Shown: positions 35,776 to 47,379 of the stretch, piece by piece
Layout of the letters: every line of letters begins with the position of its first letter
Position numbering within the stretch: position 1 is the first letter of the stretch
Source of the DNA: Isoetes taiwanensis
Lineage: Eukaryota > Streptophyta > Lycopodiopsida > Isoetales > Isoetaceae
Length of the DNA stretch: 64,000 nucleotides
Assembly (NCBI GenBank): GCA_021234155.1
Contig: JAJEKV010000008.1
Location: 14,445,410 to 14,509,409 of the forward strand
Direction: 5' to 3'
The notes under the pieces: model-generated
Database searches by the model: none
Told to the model about the DNA's origin: nothing
What the model saw: only the letters and a program-made list of their open reading frames with translations
Made by a program: the position numbers and the translations under genes

Positions 35776-35842
35776 GAATAGAATAGAATAGAATAGGTTT
35801 TTAGCGTCCACGGAGACCAATTGGCCTATGGGACACATAGGC
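35776..35842 (-). repeat. 3' end of a dispersed element with a pentanucleotide tail, copy A
   Basis: Four GAATA units are followed by GTTTTTAGCGTCCACGGAG and then ACCAATTGGCCTATGGG. The same order appears in reverse complement at 50529-50603. The pentanucleotide run is at the same end in both, as expected for a 3' tail of a non-LTR element or SINE. Confidence 0.7.
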
Positions 35843-36427
35843 ATAATAACATATGTAAATTTGTGAGTACCCTTCCAAGACTATCTTTGTTGATTAAAAT
35901 TTAGTTATTGCTATGAACGTTTGAGCCAAAAAGTGAGAACTTGAAGAAAGAAATGGCTAAAAAAAGTTATGGGTAATGTGTAAAGGTTCTAAATATGGAC
36001 AAAATGGATATTGAATGTTGGTATGGTTATAACATTTCATGAAATAATGTATTTCATTTCATTCTATTATCTATGAAGTCGTTTTAACCTAAAATTTTAG
36101 ATCCTCAATTAGAACGATTGTGAAAAGCATCAACGGACAGGGTAATTCGCTATGCATCAGCACGTGATCAAAAGGACACACAACGGTTTTACTAAAGGTA
36201 TGAGTTTAGCTGAGATATATGCTTGAGCCGTAGTTCATATGCAATATTGTGGCCTTAAGCTAAGGACTGTCGGTAGCATTAGGGTTAGACAGTTATATAG
36301 TGGGTTATTTGACCACTGTAGACCACATGATCCGCAATTTGGGGAAGGAGCATTGAGTCTTATCGCTGCATGTTTTGGCTAAGCATGGGCAGGAAGAAAG
36401 GTGATTTAAACATGTCTACCAGAAAGA

Positions 36428-36688
36428 TTGGCTGAAGAAAATATTGCTGGCAGTAGCAAGAAGAATCTCTTCCAATTTCGAAAGGTTAAAATTGCATCTG
36501 GCCCTAAAATATGCTTAGATGCAGTGGCAAAGAATGGAGATGACAAGAATGTCAAGAAAATCGTTGCGGGAGCTGCTGCAATCTCTGAGGTAAATACTAG
36601 AAAAGAGGGCTTGGAAAATATAGAGGATAATGGTGTGACAATTGCCAAAACACTTGGATCCCCTAAGCTGGTGCATGGATATGATTAA
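36428..36688 (+). other. Isolated coding-like frame, unrecognised
   Basis: An open + strand frame reads through words such as KKIVAGAAAISEV and IEDNGVTIAKTLGSPK. The composition looks protein-like and the phrase GVTIAK is reminiscent of chaperonins, but the surrounding residues do not match that family. No splice sites or further exons were identified. Confidence 0.2.
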
Positions 36689-36814
36689 ATTCAAGGCAAA
36701 TCTTGTGATCTGGAGCGCATCTCTCAGGTTTGATTCATTAAAGCTATGGTTTCTTATCTATATTAACTGGCCCATGGAAATTCCGAATTACTCCTTTTTC
36801 TTCTGGACGATAAA

Positions 36815-36840
36815 CATCATTCTTTCTTTCTTTCTTTCTA
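36815..36840. repeat. CTTT microsatellite
   Basis: About five tandem copies of a TTTC unit are present. Confidence 0.85.
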
Positions 36841-37569
36841 TCCTTTTGCTTTATGGTAAATCATACAGTCATACAGCATTGGCTATGGGCTTAAGAAAGG
36901 ATAGATCTATACAGGGTAATAAGTATAGAATGGTAATTGTAATTTATTGTTGAATGCATATATGCTTCTTGTAGATTAAAGTTGACCCATTAAATGGCCT
37001 TACACTTATTATGTGTTGCTTCTTCTAGTTATGCTCTGTCTTATATGATCTGGCATATGGAATCACTCTAAACAAATGAAATGTCCATAGGAACTGACTT
37101 GCCATTAGCAATTACTACTGTGGAACCAATTAGTCTAGATGCATATTGAGTCTCTATTCCATATTATTTCCTTAAGGTAATATGTAAATTAGTAGTGCTT
37201 ATACATAGAATTGGACTAGCTTTTAAATAGTGCTATTGTATATGCTGACCATTGCTCTATATGCCGACATTTTTAGCCTAAAATTTCAACAGATATAGAA
37301 TATAGATGGCTGTGAATGCTTTAACTGAAACTTATTACTTCAAATCATGGCAAAGCTTATCTGCAAAAAACATATATTACTATAAGTCGTATTTAATTAA
37401 AGTGGGACAAATCTTGAATTTTGGGACTCGGACTGAAAATGGGACAAAAAAATTTCTGAATTCATTACTTGAATAGAATTACACATCACACACAAAGAAT
37501 TGGGTTACTTGTTTTCCTCATAAATTTTACAAACCACTAGTTGAGAAAGTTCTCAGGCTTCTCAATATT

Positions 37570-40260
37570 ATCTACCCTCATACAATGATATAGCATGGAG
37601 GTTGCTCATGGCTTTGTCCATCTCCCTTTTTGGGATCTTGTGTGTGTTCTCCTTTGCAGTGTGAGAACTTGGATGACCATACCACACACTCCATCAATTC
37701 CCTCCTTTGAGGATCGGCATAATTTGCCCTCCACTTCTTCTCCCGGCCGGTATATTGCTCCTTCAAGTTGCCTTTCTTGTGTCTCCCAATGGGCTCCCAA
37801 TATTGAATTTGGAATCCAGGACGTAACTCCTCTCCATCAGGCATAGTGGTGGTTACATCAGAGAGTGCCACCCCTAACCATATTGGACAGTCCTCATCAT
37901 CAGGCCTTACTAGCACAAAGTATCCTTCCTTGATGTCCTCAAAGGGATCCCACTCGGGGAAGATCAAACCACTTTGGCTTTGAGGCCTTACTTCCTACAA
38001 ACCACTTGGAACCCTTGTTAGGACCCAAGTGAACATTCTTAGGCGTGCTTGCTCCTTGAGAACCCTCCCATCTTGACTCGGCAAGAACCCGTCTCTTAGC
38101 TTCCTCCCACATGGTTGTTGGGTTTCTAAGCATGTCACAACTTTCTCCCGATTACTTGATTAGGAGTCCATTTGATTTTTCTTAAGAATGGAGGTGTGCT
38201 TTCCATTTCGAACATCATCCTAGTCGTTATGTAATCCTTGATGCCCTTCACTAGTTGGCTAGACTCTTTGATGGGTCTTGAAGGGAGGTAGTGGTTTTAG
38301 CTGCCCTTTAGGGATGAGAACTTCACTGTGCCGTACCCCTGCGCCACAACTTCGATTCCTTGTACGGGGCATCCACAACTTGTCACTGGTCTCCACTTAT
38401 ATTGCATGATTGGTATTCCATCCCTAACCCAAAACTTGAACTGAAGTGGCTTTGTGTGTCTGTCAAGCTGGTCCTTACCATCTAGCAAGTATCCCTCTAC
38501 AAATGATTTCCAAATCGCAACCTCATCCATCAAGAATGCCATTGGGTTGGGGTCAATGCAGCTCTCAAACACATCCATTAGTTCAGGGAGACTAGTGCGT
38601 TTTCTCTCTTGAGCTTGGTGGAGAAGGTTCCAAAGAATCCATCTATATCATCATCGTATGCCCAACCATCATGAATCCACTTTCACAACTTTGAATACTC
38701 CTTCTGGCATCCAAGTATGACATTGCCCCAAACATCCATCTATTCTTGTTTTCTTTCCAACAGTTGTCCAATTGAACACATAGCTCCTCGGGCAATGGTT
38801 TCTCAAGTAAGGGAAATCATCCCAAGTCCTCCTTGATTCACTAGACACCTTGGATGTGAGCCTTTTTATCTTGCCTTTGGTAACAAAGCGGTTGATCATC
38901 CATCAAAGCCTCAAAATGGGTCTTTGAAGGGAATACCTCCTCCCTTCTATTGATCCTTTCTCTAGTGTTCTCAAACACTTGAAAATAGAAGCTCACATGG
39001 AAGTTTGGATCATCCCTCCATAGATCAAGCACAAAATGACCATATGTTCGGTTCCATGACCATGTGTTAAGACACCCTTGGACTTACTTTCATTTGAAAT
39101 GCGTTTTGACAGCGCTTGGGTAAAGGATCTAGCTTTGGCAAGAAAGTCTTGTGTTGGTCCATCTTATCATGAATTATACACAAAAATTTGTAAAATTTGC
39201 ATCTCGGAAAATGTTCTCCTTTGCCAATACTGTTTGTCTACATGATATTTGGTCCCTTTGGTGATCTCGCAAATTGCTCCCCTAATTGCCATTCTTTCTT
39301 TCTCTATTGCAGTTGATGCAAGTGTATCCTTGAGTTGAATGCAAGTGTTGCACTTTGAAAATGGCATGTGTTGCGGGACACTCGTCACGAGAAGTGAGTG
39401 CTCCATAACTATTTGAAATGTGATTGAGAAAGAGGCCTACCTCGGTGGTTTCTAGGATGGAGTTGACCTCTTTAAGGCACTCTTTACGGATGTAATGTTG
39501 TGGCAATACCCTTTGGACCACTCGCACACCACGTGCTCGTTCACCTTTCGACTTGTGGGGCATAGATTGAGACATGTATCTCACAAAGCTCTCAAGAAGG
39601 CGCAATGGCCTTGAGAGTATTTGCTCTAGGTTTCAAAGTGAGTGCATTACCATGTTGGAACAAGCGTGCCCTTTTCTAACCTTGGCTCTCGATTATCGTA
39701 AAATGAAGACTTGCTCACCCCAAGAATCCATTTCAATGCTCTCATACATACCTTCATGCCCCTCAATTGATATAGTAGCCTTCTGTGTATTTTCATCATA
39801 TTTGGAATTCCTACACAAGGAGTAAATGAAATTAATCCTATCTTTTGAAATTTGTCAATGTATTGGGACCTTATACGCGAGGTCATCCACATTGTCTTGC
39901 AGCTTTGCAATCTAGGTTGCAACACTCTTGTCCCCTAATTGCCTCTAGGTTTTCTTTGGTTGGGGCCATACTTTCCATCCTCTCTAAATATTTGTCACTT
40001 CTAGGCCTCTTGGGCACCCTTAGGCTGCCTCTTATGAAAAACATAAGCGTCTCTTCCTTGTGATCAAAGGATGCTCATCGACCACCAAATCTTCCACATG
40101 GCCTTGGGTGGGCCTTGGGGTATGTAGTTCAATAGGGCATTCAGGACTATCACCATTCTTGTGTGTAATATATCGATTGGCCATCTCAGGCTGAGTTTGG
40201 GACTCCAACAACCAGGAGGAGACAATGCAATCACTAGAGCTTCACGGGACATGATTGTAT
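37570..40260 (-). pseudogene. Decayed transposon-like protein with CxxC and DKMDQHKT motifs
   Basis: Minus-strand reading gives a long protein-like sequence in shifting frames. From its N-terminal side it shows KWILGVSKSSFYD (near 39700), SKCNTCIQLKDTL (near 39340), YWQRRTFSEMQ and then DKMDQHKTFLPKL (near 39150). Later parts include DDFPYLRNHCPRSY and a longer intact frame at 37578-37967 with DPFEDIKEGYFVLVRPDD. The CxxC segment followed by a basic stretch and a 'DxMDQxKT' phrase resembles uncharacterised multicopy proteins with a DUF7869-like domain; that link is from memory. Many stops and frame changes show it is dead. Strand and extent are reasonably certain, the family less so. Confidence 0.5.
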
Positions 40261-40289
40261 CAACTTGGATAAGAAGCTTCTGATACCAA

Positions 40290-41650
40290 CTCCAAGATGA
40301 TCATCTCCCAAACCTTTCATCATTCACACTATCAAATGGATCAACTGTAGTTATTATCCCTCTCCAAACACTGGATGCGGTTGCAAGGGTGCAACAAAAG
40401 GCAACCCATCTTCCTCCATTGGAGCCTAGGGCAATGCTCTCTGTTGGACTTCCTTGGCTCCATTTTACTCCCTCTCACATGCTCCTGAATGAAAAAGCTC
40501 ACATTAAAACCATATAGCCCCAAACACCACAAATATGACCATATGAACCATATAAAACCATACAAACATATTAAATATAACCATATTAAACCATATTAAA
40601 TCATACAACCATATGTAAACATTGTAACCATATATAACCTTTAATACTATTCAACCATTGAAACCATATTAAATATATATAACATAAGGTAACATATATA
40701 AACATATAACCTTTAATATCTTGTCATGGCCATTGGCGCCTCCTCGCAGGCTGAAATTTGCGTGGCCATGTCAAGACTTCTTTGATCTTGCCACGTCATG
40801 GAGGGCATGGCCCCACGCGTGAAGTTTATTATTGCACTTTTACGAGGTTCGAGGGTGCGGCCGAGTGCTCGCACCCTCTTCCTCTCCCCCGACCATTCTT
40901 CCTCCCTGTTTTCTACGATCACTCTTGGCTCTGTATTTTCCTTAAGTCGGGTCTTCCGTCAGCGTCGATCGAGCCGAGCCATTCCAAGGCCATCTTAAGG
41001 CAACAGCTTGGTGGCCGGATCGAGGCAGCTTCCGGTAGCCAAAGTGTTCGCGCTTGATTGAGTGTTCGGCGTTGCTTGCACGAGAAGAAAGTGAGGCCTT
41101 TTCTTCTTTGCTTTTTAGTTTTACGTAAGTCCTTGCGCATATTTACTTATATTACATTTGTTGAGGCTCTTATTAATCCCCTCGATACAATTTCTGGCCC
41201 GGCAAATCCTTATTCACGCTTCTGCGACGAGCAGTCCACATGGAATCGACAGGGGCTTCCTCCTCATGCGACAAATCTTCGGGTATGTTTTTTGTAATAT
41301 CATACCCTTTTAATCTCATTTCTCTCTCTTGTTCTCTGTTTTCTCATTAATCTCACTAGTCTCTCTCGTTATCTGTTTTCCTTTTGTATTGTTTTGTTTT
41401 ACCCATTATCTTTTTTCTTGCTTGTGGTTGAATTGAATACATTGTACAGGCACAAGTGAGAGTGATTGGTAAGAGTAGTAGCAAGCAACCGAGATAGAAA
41501 TCATCAGAGAGGCAGTGTTAGTAAGTAAGATATTGCAAGTAGCATTGACAGAACATTACTAGGAGAGATTCACAAAAGATATAGCTAAAGCTGTCTAAGA
41601 ATGTTTCACTATGAGAACATAACTAGGAAATTTTTTTCTCCCGAGGGAAC
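40290..41650. other. Unassigned DNA; possible 5' region of the palindrome-rich unit
   Basis: 40560-40720 is an AT-rich stretch of repeated ACCATAT/AACATAT-type words. 40735-41280 is GC-rich. A GT at 41284 and a CAG at about 41450 could bound an intron with a T-rich interior, which would make this a transcribed leader for the unit to the right. No coding domain was recognised. Confidence 0.3.
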
Positions 41651-41996
41651 TAAGAATAGCAGGTGCTTCAGAATCGCATTTCTAACTCACGGCCTTATCC
41701 TCCCTTTGGGGAGACATGCTTTGAAGGGAGTGGCGAGTTGAGAATACTGACTTGCCAGTGGTCCGAAATGCAGAGGCCTTCTTCTCGACTCGCGAGTGGC
41801 GAGAACTTCTCGACTTTCGAGGGGCGAGAAGAAGTGTACACTACGGGCTGGCGGGCTGTTAATCTCGACTCGCGGTCATGAGACCTACGACTACCGCGTC
41901 TTCACATTCTTTGTAAGCTGCTTTGCGACCTTCGACTGTGGAGTCGAGAATGTCATACCGTCAATAGCCCTTTGTGTGCGGTTGCGGTGCCTCCCA

Positions 41997-42985
41997 CCGG
42001 TCAAGCCACTCTCCTTGAACCATGCTCATCGAATGTGCGAAGAGGATCCGGGCTCGACCGGGTGGAGGCCTCGGCGATCAACCGCGGAGAGTCGCTGGCG
42101 GTTTCTCGACTCCTTGAGTCGAAGCGAGCTTCTAGTGGACTCTGCTTGCTGGCTGCGAGCCGGTCTTAACCATATGCGCAGGCCAGCTCGCCCGCACAAC
42201 CCAATTCTCACAGTAGTAGGCGCGATGGCCTCTGCAGTCAAAGACCAGAGTCTCCTTGAGAACCATCTTACGTGAATATTGCGGGCCGATGGGCTGCGGC
42301 AGGTGGAGAGTCTCTGAAACTAACCCGCGAGAGCCACCGAGGAAAGCTTCTTTGTATGCATTCTCGGCTGGCAGTGAATACCTTACCCAACGACTCCATG
42401 TGTACACTATCACGGAGTTCTACCATTGGCTAAGGCATTCGACTGCGCGGTGAAAATGACAGACGAGAAAACCAACACCGATTTCTCGACTGCGCGGTAA
42501 AGAATCCTTAACCGACCAATTCTCACGTATTGGTAATTACGCGTGTGGCCTGTTGATGAGCCACTCTCCTTGAACCATCTTCCTCGAATATTGAAAGGGA
42601 GGGGCTGGGTGAGTGGAGGCCCTCTACAACAACACGGGGAAACCCTGAGCTTCTTTGCGCATTCCCATTTCGCGAGTCGATTGCGAAGCTTACTAAGGCT
42701 ACATTCTCGACTGCAAGAGTCCAGAATCCTTTGTAATCCACATAGCAATGCCGGCTCCGTGCATTCTCGGGTTACTACCGGAGCCTCGAGCCCTCTCCTT
42801 CAAACTATCTTTGCTTTCGAATATTGCGAGAAGGGAAGTGGCCCCGATCGCTCTTGAGGCCTTTGGTTCAGCATAGGTCTCTACAACCAAGCCTTTGTAT
42901 TCTCGTTTGTAGTCCCAGGTGCCTCTAGCTTCGGCCACTCTCCTTGAACCATCTTCCTCGAATATTGCGAAGAGGAAGTTGGCCC
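41997..42985 (+). repeat. Tandem repeats with CCACTCTCCTTGAACCATC units
   Basis: The phrase CTCTCCTTGAACCATC followed by CTCGAATATTGCGAAGAGG recurs at about 42005, 42248, 42560, 42790 and 42934. Spacing is irregular (about 145-310 bp) and the copies are diverged. Most are accompanied by a copy of the palindrome family. The stretch has no intact reading frame. Confidence 0.75.
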
Positions 42986-43065
42986 CAGGTGAAGCCTCTC
43001 GACTTAACCACGGGGAGGATCACGGGGTCTAGCGAAGATATGGTTGACTCCCCAATAATGGATCG

Positions 43066-43554
43066 ATGATCAGATCGGGATTTCTGAGAGACACGAGAAA
43101 ATGGGCGGTGGCTCGGTATTATCCATTGGGAATATCACACAACCATCTTCTTTGGACATTAGGCAATTTGAAGGTTTGCGCGGAGATGTCTTGTTCAACC
43201 ATGGAATTTAATCCGGCACACATCTTTGGAGATTACGAACTGATAGTGCGACATCCCATTGCAGATCAATTTCTGCGGATGTCATACCTTTTAGCGAATC
43301 GCCAAATTGAGTTGTTAAATTTGGAAGTCGAGGAAGATCTGAAGGAGAAGGACGCCCAGGTTACGGGTTGTAGGCAGTCGGCATTGATTAGAGGCCGAGC
43401 GCCAAGTATTGCGGTGGCGGAGAAGGAGGTGCATAAAGGATCAAGGATAGATATGCCAAAGCGAGAGTGCAAAAGATTCTTTCGGTGGGAAGCGCCGGCA
43501 ACCGGCGGCGGCGTATTTTGCCCGAACACAATAGCGGCCAGTTCATTAAGGTAA
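43066..43554 (+). CDS. Unrecognised 162-codon ORF in the palindrome-rich unit
   Basis: This open frame reads through HNHLLWTLGNLKV, FNPAHIFGDYELIVRHPIAD and LANRQIELLNLEVEEDLKEK. It continues into a basic part (MPKRECKRFFRWE). The first two thirds look like a folded protein with a short charged helix. No catalytic motif is recognisable. A splice-like GT follows at about 43552 and palindrome copies lie just downstream, so it may be an exon of a larger element-encoded protein. The ATG is not well supported. Confidence 0.35.
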   Translation: MIRSGFLRDTRKWAVARYYPLGISHNHLLWTLGNLKVCAEMSCSTMEFNPAHIFGDYELIVRHPIADQFLRMSYLLANRQIELLNLEVEEDLKEKDAQVTGCRQSALIRGRAPSIAVAEKEVHKGSRIDMPKRECKRFFRWEAPATGGGVFCPNTIAASSLR

Positions 43555-43620
43555 ATAACTACGAATCTAACATTTGCGATTATCAACGTGGTTTTCTCGA
43601 CTTCCTTGGTCAAGAAACCC

Positions 43621-43845
43621 GAGAATGCTTCCTGAGAAAATCAAAGGATGCAGAGCTTTTCGACTTCGCGAGTCGAAAACCCAATGTAAAAGAAAATTAG
43701 ACACTCAAGGGACTTTCACCGACTCGCGAAAGTGAAAGCCTACTATAACGTTTTTCCGATTATCAGGGGTTTCGACTCATGAGTGAATTCAGATAACTTC
43801 CTGAAAATCAAAGGATCTGAGCTTTTCGACTCGCGAGTCGAAAAC
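43621..43845. repeat. Direct repeat unit carrying two near-identical palindromes
   Basis: The phrase CTTCCTGA(G)AAAATCAAAGGAT, then GAGC and the palindrome, occurs at about 43628-43680 and 43797-43845. The second copy contains a perfect 22-base palindrome at 43823-43844 with centre CGCG. The palindrome therefore spreads here partly by local duplication. Confidence 0.85.
43823..43844. repeat. Perfect 22-bp palindrome (best family member)
   Basis: The arms are fully complementary around CTCGCGAG and end in TTTT/AAAA. It contains four CpG sites and a TCGCGA core. Perfect symmetry would suit a dimeric DNA-binding protein, but that is inference. Confidence 0.95.
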
Positions 43846-44499
43846 CGGGATAAAGAAGGGGACTTTCGACTCGGGTGTTACTATTTCTTGTTTATTCAGG
43901 GTGTTTGTAGATACTTTCATGCTCGACATTGGTACAATCGAATGCACCTTATCGACCAGATCATACACGCTTAGGCAACAAAGATGAAAGCATTGGGTTG
44001 TCCTCGGCGTCCTAAAGGAAAACGGGGCTCCCTCGGATAAGTGGAAGACCTTTGAGAAACTATGCGAGATATGTTCTGTTGGAGGGACGAGGAAGATGAT
44101 GAGGGAGAGGAAGAAGAGGAGAAGAAGAAGAGAACACCAAAGGAAAGGCGGGGAGTCTCTCTCGGACCAATATGACCTCATTCTTAGCACCGGTGCGGTC
44201 CGGAGAAATGGACCGAGATATGGGCTCAATGGACAAGAGGCAAAGGTGAAGGACAGCAATGGAGAATTTCAAAGCGGTGCCGGACCCAAAAGCCGTTTGA
44301 CAAGCAGTTCATGCAGAGGATCTGAGGGCACGACGGACAAAAGCGCTTTGACCTACAAGGCAAAATCTTGGAAGGAACAATCCTACTAAGGAAGACCGGG
44401 AGTTCTAAAATGCGGGGCCCTTAAAGGATTATGCCCGCGATCCTAAAGCGGCGGCGTGCGTTAGAAAGAAGGCATCGCGGAGTTACGCAGCGTTGCATC

Positions 44500-45445
44500 T
44501 AATGAATACCATAATTTTGATTATTACAAGGAAAAGGCTGCCCTTGATGAGGAAGACATGAAGGAATTGAACCGTCTATGTCAACCCCTACATCAACACC
44601 AAGCTGAAGCGCGTCAAAACCCTTCCTTTCCCACTTTGAGCGTGCTATGGCATTAAGAGGAAGCTTGGATTGGGGGGTGGTCCCATTTAAAGCGGGCGAT
44701 AGCTCCCCATTTACGGTAACTTTGGGACACAAGGGATTTGGTGGTGCAGGCTGGCTTTTGGACCCGTGGCACTATTTGCCATCAATATGATCGAAGACCC
44801 ACCCTTTTTTATGACAAAACGACATAGGCGATTGGTACAAGGCGTGTCACGGACATGACCCGACCTGGATACTTTCGGGTTTCCTTATCTTTTGCATGCC
44901 GGACAATCGGACAATATTCTTTGTCTCCCAATGGGCAGGTGATATTAACTTCACCAACAAGATCATGCACTCCATATCGAACTTGATCATGAGTGCGGAC
45001 TTGGCTTCTACCGAAGGCACCAAGCTTTGCCAACATAGTTTTGGTTTTGATTTCAAGATCGGTGATCCGACTGGATAAGTGGTGGTCTAGCGAGCATCAT
45101 TATCTCGACAAGTTCATGATCTCTCAAAGGCGGATGGAACCACGGAAGGGGGCGATTTATGGAAGATGTTCCATCGATGGACAAGGTCAGCAAAGATGGT
45201 GCGACATCCTATACATAGAATTCCCTATCCGGCCAAGAGTTATCAAATACTTCATAACCAGCAGTGAGGAAGATCAAATTGTATCACGAGTGGTACATGA
45301 ATGGCTGTTCTCTCGGGGGCTATCTTTGTTTGGAATGAAACCTATATCCGTGGTTGAAAATAAGGACATGGTTGAAACCATTCGGTCATACACGGATCAG
45401 CTTCATGAGGCATTTCAAGGGGAGGAAGACAAATGGAAGCGATAA
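44500..45445 (+). pseudogene. Unrecognised protein remnants in the palindrome-rich unit
   Basis: Reading + frames in turn gives natural-looking protein: DYYKEKAALDEEDMKELNRL near 44520, SLDWGVVPFKAGDSSPF near 44660 and GDWYKACHGHDPTWILSGF near 44830. Next come MPDNRTIFFVSQWAGDINF near 44896 and, from 44993 to 45445, a frame with DKFMISQRRMEPRKGAIYG. Two or more frame changes separate the blocks. An acidic-then-basic linker lies just upstream (44080-44140). I do not recognise the protein. Position between the two palindrome clusters suggests an element-encoded protein. Confidence 0.4.
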
Positions 45446-45569
45446 AGGCGGCGAGGGCGAGGGAGACAAAGGTGGCCGGAGGCGAAGGCGTCGAAGGTTT
45501 GGACGAATCTTTGCCGAACACATTCTTGAAAACACGAGATTGAGGTGAGTTTACTTTGCTCTATCGGTG

Positions 45570-45655
45570 TTTCTCGACTTCGCGGTCGAGAAAACTCGTT
45601 CCTTTCAATACCTTTTCATTTCATTCTCGATTTCGCGAGTCAAGAAAACTCGTTT
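45570..45655. repeat. Two-copy tandem repeat with palindromes
   Basis: Two consecutive units of about 57 bases each contain a palindrome copy followed by AAAACTCGTT(T)CCTTTC. They lie directly downstream of the 44500-45445 coding remnant. Confidence 0.85.
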
Positions 45656-46599
45656 CCTTTCGGCCGGATGTCATCATTTGAGGAATTCGGGTGAAGCGAC
45701 TCGGATCATTGTCATTGGGCGGCCGGTTCGCGTCGCGAGGAGGAGAATGAAAAGGACAAAGACAATCCAGATCAAGACAACGCACTCCACGGCCGAAAGG
45801 ACTGAAAAAGATAATGATCCGCATTTGGATCCCAATGGGCGGATATATGGTCGAGCCAAACTCAAGCTGGGATCCATTTGGTCCCGCCAAGCTTGTAATA
45901 TTTGGCGTCAATGGAGTATTAGCTGCGATTATACCACGATAAAGGCGTCCCGAGATTAACACCTCGCGAGATCCAGACCAAAGCGGAGCATAAAATAGTG
46001 TATCCAGAGGCCTAGAGCTAAGGAAATTGTTGAATGGTGCAGGCGGGGATTCGGCGTGGGCATATGGTCTTGTATGGCAAAAGAAAAATATTGTCAATGT
46101 TCTTGGTGTTCTCGGCATTTTCAGTTTTGAAATTCAAGTTCGTTTGGGGAAGCGAAAAGAGTCGAGCATGTGTGGGACCTCGATCCGGCCCGTCACAAAG
46201 GGAAGCATATAATGGTGAAAAGGTGGGCGGGGTTTTATAAGCAATTCGGGACTATGGCAAACACAACACGGCGATCATAGAGCGACTCCGCCTACAAGTG
46301 CTATCATAGCAGCGCCAAAATACAATCATTGCTAAGCCATATCGACGAAAGAATATGAGGCGGATAGGTGGTTTGTCCTTGATTGTGTCTGTCTTGGCGA
46401 GAATCCCGCTTTGCCATTCTTGTCGCCGATGTGCTTACGAACTATCAGGAGCCTCCGCGGAACCGATCGAGCAAAGGCGATCATGAAAGCTATGGACGAC
46501 AAATATTTTGGTGAACAAGAAGAGTGACCTCTGCTTTGGGATAGTCAAATTGTGTGAATATTGTAAACAAGCGTGAACACATGTATTGAACATTTTGTA

Positions 46600-46975
46600 A
46601 TGAATATACTTGTATATTGAGTTTTATTTGCCTTTCTCGACTCACGAGTCGAGAAAGGCATCTTATCTGTTGATCGACCATTTGTATGTTTGATTGTGTG
46701 GTGGATGCGACCACAAACTATTATTGATAATGCTTGTACATTTTAAGCTTCGGGCCTTTTCGACTTCCTTGAGTCGAAAAAATCAATTATCTCGATTAGC
46801 GAAACCATTTGTATGCTTCCGTGTGTGATTGGATGCAACCATATTCTAATGAGAATGGTTGTACTTTCATTTTGGGCCTTTCTCGATTTCGCGAAGTGAA
46901 AGAACACTACCTACCCACGTCATTGGATGCGGTTGTATGGAATGAATGTTCTCCATTGTAATTTGATTTCAACAT
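46600..46975. repeat. Three tandem units of about 125 bp, each with a palindrome
   Basis: Each unit has a palindrome copy, then CATTTGTATG, a GTGTG..TGGATGC phrase, ACCA..CTA and a TTGTAC..TTT stretch. The palindromes begin near 46630, 46757 and 46876. The first has 14-base perfect arms around AC (46630-46659). Confidence 0.85.
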
Positions 46976-46988
46976 TCTTTTCTTCGTT

Positions 46989-47371
46989 TTGACTAATGGC
47001 ACCGTAATTGTTAATCATACTCTCCTTGCTCCGGTGGTTCGGGCGCATCCGACCACGAGCGGATCCGCTTCGGGCATCCACGAGACCGCTCGGCGCAGAT
47101 CCCGCTCAAAGGCGAAGAAATACCGATTACAGCACGGACCCGGTCCGCTACACTCTTGCCCGGCCTGCGGGATAAGGTTGCTCGTGAATTCAAGAGGTTG
47201 CTTTCGCTACACCCTAGGGATAAAGAACAAGCGAAGAACAAAGAGAAAGTCGGGGAAGCTCAAAGCATCTTGCAAGCATTGCATAACATCCACGGAGGTT
47301 GGGGAAGGAGCATATTCGATGAAAGACTGCGAGGCGAGTGGAGAGTCGGGTGGAGACAGGTCGTAGGCTAG
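46989..47371 (+). pseudogene. Basic, cysteine-containing coding remnant at the end of the palindrome-rich unit
   Basis: Two overlapping + frames look coding-like. The first (46989-47366) includes RRRSRSKAKKYR and CPACGIRLL; the second (47156-47371) includes DKEQAKNKEKVGEAQSILQ. One is probably the true frame with a frameshift between. Downstream, AATAAAAATT at about 47558 could serve as a polyadenylation signal. Function is unknown. Confidence 0.3.
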
Positions 47372-47379
47372 TCGAGAGG

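Larger units (their letters stand above)
34680..36400. other. AT-rich intergenic DNA with one short minus-strand ORF
   Basis: Apart from the 55-codon frame at 35324-35491 and the dispersed element near 35776-35842, I see no supportable gene. A minus-strand frame at 34964-35155 is coding-like in composition but carries no motif. Confidence 0.4.

Noticed and set aside
36428-36688. Chaperonin-60 identification from the phrase GVTIAK
   Set aside because: Neighbouring residues do not match the conserved chaperonin blocks and no other exon was found.
40276-40292. Minus-strand TTGGTATCAGAAGC as a retrotransposon primer-binding site
   Set aside because: It resembles the initiator-Met tRNA complement only partly (GAAGC instead of GAGC), and no LTR pair or gag-pol sequence accompanies it.
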